From IMG/VR virus record IMGVR_UViG_3300017615_000002, positions 1 to 39,084 of that record: a stretch of 39,084 bases of DNA, one strand, 5' to 3'. Both the position numbers and the translations under genes were made by a program. Under the pieces are notes generated by a model. The model ran no database searches, was not told where the DNA came from, and saw nothing but the letters and a program-made list of their open reading frames with translations. Position 1 is the stretch's first letter. Every line of letters begins with the position of its first letter. Positions 38,398-39,084 of the stretch are shown here, in pieces. The DNA comes from a virus.

Positions 38398-38626
38398 CCT
38401 ATAAGTTAAGATTTCCCCGCTTATTAAACCAATCGGCGGTTTGCGTTAATAATGGCGCACATTGTTAACATATCGGCAATTTTCATATTTTCCGATAAGT
38501 TCATAGCCATGATATGAATCCACGGATATTCCCGAAAAAGGATAAAGATTTTATATCCCAGTTTCGACATACCGGCAATTTGCCAGATTTGCAGGTAAGA
38601 CCAAATGAGCCGCAAAAGAGGGTCAC
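38398..38626. other. AT-rich intergenic region with several dyads
   Basis: This 229-bp gap is more A/T-rich than the genes. It contains CTTAAC-N6-GTTAAG around the phosphoesterase stop (38393-38410), the dyad at 38445-38469, TATCGG (38471-38476) with CCGATA (38492-38497), and the palindrome GGCAATTTGCC (about 38575-38585). A minus-strand open frame of 71 codons crosses it but looks unlikely. It probably carries the regulation of the right-end gene. Confidence 0.5.
38445..38469. promoter_or_regulatory. dyad GTTAATAATG-N5-CATTGTTAAC
   Basis: A 10-bp inverted repeat with one mismatch and a 5-bp spacer lies 158 bp upstream of the last gene. The form suggests an operator for a dimeric regulator. 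It differs from the GTTGC operators of the immunity region, so a host or other protein may bind it. Confidence 0.4.
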
Positions 38627-38995
38627 ATGAACCGTCCACACGCCATCCAAGCCCTACGCAAGCTTGTCAAACAATACGGCGGCTGGGATCAACTGCACCG
38701 GGCTTGCGTGTTGGTCGACGGGGTGTTGGTGTTGAAGCAAAAGGCCCCAGCCGTTAAGCTAGAGCCTTCTGTGCCGATAGCACGCTATGCGGCGGGTATA
38801 GGCTTCCTGCGCCAACGCAAATTAGCCTTTCATCCGGGCGTGTGGATCAAGTCCAGTGACGGTTTCCAGATGGCTAATGCCTCTTTCGAGGACTTAATCT
38901 GCACCGCCGAAACAATGCAGGACGGCGCACTTATACCCAAAATCAGCACGCGTTCGCAAGGGGGAAATGGCGAGCGCGCTATCAGGTTCAAATGA
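38627..38995 (+). CDS. right-end hypothetical protein (candidate moron)
   Basis: The 122-residue product has a good ribosome site (GAGGG, 5-6 nt) and its own upstream region. It contains MNRPHAIQALRKLVKQYGGW, LVDGVLVLKQKAP, and a C-terminal mixed part (WIKSSDGFQMANASFEDLIC). It stands alone between the late operon and the att end, the usual place for lysogenic conversion genes. No family is recognised and no signal or membrane segment is seen. Confidence 0.6.
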   Translation: MNRPHAIQALRKLVKQYGGWDQLHRACVLVDGVLVLKQKAPAVKLEPSVPIARYAAGIGFLRQRKLAFHPGVWIKSSDGFQMANASFEDLICTAETMQDGALIPKISTRSQGGNGERAIRFK

Positions 38996-39001
38996 ACAGC
39001 A

Positions 39002-39012
39002 GAGCGCATTAT
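39002..39012. repeat. GAGCGCATTAT, copy of the word near the left end
   Basis: This 11-base word is identical and in the same orientation to 135-145. Here it lies 52 bp inside the right terminal repeat. It is also the first arm of a small AGAGC/GCTCT inverted repeat. It may be an arm-type integrase or Xis site. Short enough that chance is possible. Confidence 0.35.
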
Positions 39013-39063
39013 TGATTTGCTCTAAGTTATTGAAAAGAATGGTGCCGCAGGGGATAATTGAAA

Positions 39064-39084
39064 TCCCGACCTCATCATTACCAA
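39064..39084. repeat. terminal direct repeat, right copy (candidate attR core)
   Basis: Exact 21-base copy of positions 1-21, ending at the last base. The bases before it form GGGAT-AATTGAA-ATCCC (39052-39068), a 5-bp stem with a 7-base loop. The repeat may extend beyond the window on either side, which cannot be seen. Confidence 0.6.

Noticed and set aside
38424-38639. 71-codon minus-strand frame in the right intergenic region
   Set aside because: Composition is that of AT-rich non-coding DNA, it has no convincing ribosome site, and it covers several dyads that look regulatory.
39047-39084. tRNA or tmRNA 3' end at the att core (GGGAT-AATTGAA-ATCCC then ...TTACCA)
   Set aside because: The loop lacks the TTC of a T-loop and 16 bases follow the stem instead of the 11 needed for an acceptor plus CCA.

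Overview
The window reads as one complete temperate siphovirus (prophage or circular phage genome) of about 39 kb from an alphaproteobacterial-type host. Support for that reading: a lysogeny block beginning with a tyrosine integrase; an HK97-type head module; a lambda-like tail module with a programmed frameshift; a distal tail/hub/peptidase/tip series like that of alphaproteobacterial phages and gene transfer agents; and a lysis cassette. The first and last 21 bases are identical, as expected either for an att core flanking a prophage or for the end overlap of a circular assembly. The host genus cannot be read from the sequence. No tRNA, rRNA, CRISPR array or insertion sequence was seen.

Layout. 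(1) 1-6638, minus strand: integrase, excisionase-like gene, then a tightly coupled early-left operon read from 6638 down. It holds a DUF7666 repeat protein, an ASCH-like protein, a YqaJ/lambda-exonuclease-type nuclease with a conserved partner, an Ea22-like protein, and several very small genes that overlap by ATGA or TGATG. (2) 6639-7145: immunity region with a peptidase-less XRE repressor (minus), a Cro-like XRE protein (plus), and a repeated 17-bp operator of the form GTTGC-N7-GCAAC on both sides of the repressor gene. The repressor transcript may be leaderless. (3) 7145-12813, plus strand: early-right/replication operon, containing an unusual HNH-AP2-wHTH-DnaA domain IV fusion, a RuvC-like resolvase, SSB, DnaB helicase and an HTH_36 initiator with four iterons inside its gene (probable origin, arranged as in lambda O). 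(4) 12814-14459: late switch region, with a strong promoter, an intrinsic terminator about 75 nt further on, then a NusG/RfaH-family protein, an HNH endonuclease and a probable cos region. (5) 14460-20872: terminase, portal, protease, capsid, connectors. (6) 20865-29916: tail completion, tail tube, G/GT chaperones, tape measure, distal tail, hub, peptidase, tip. (7) 29928-36049: accessory tail-tip/fibre genes, including an OmpR-type DNA-binding protein and a repeat adhesin. (8) 36068-38397: L,D-transpeptidase-like enzyme, holin, overlapping Rz/Rz1-type spanins, metallophosphoesterase. (9) 38627-38995: an isolated gene at the right end, a candidate moron.

How it works together (inference). The repressor holds both early operons off through the GTTGC operators. 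After release, the left operon supplies recombination and excision functions, and the right operon starts replication at the iterons. The NusG-like protein probably carries polymerase through terminators into the late genes, which run as one long plus-strand unit from about 13.6 to 38.4 kb. No gene-free stretch exceeds 300 bases; the longest are 12814-13049 and 38398-38626, both described below.
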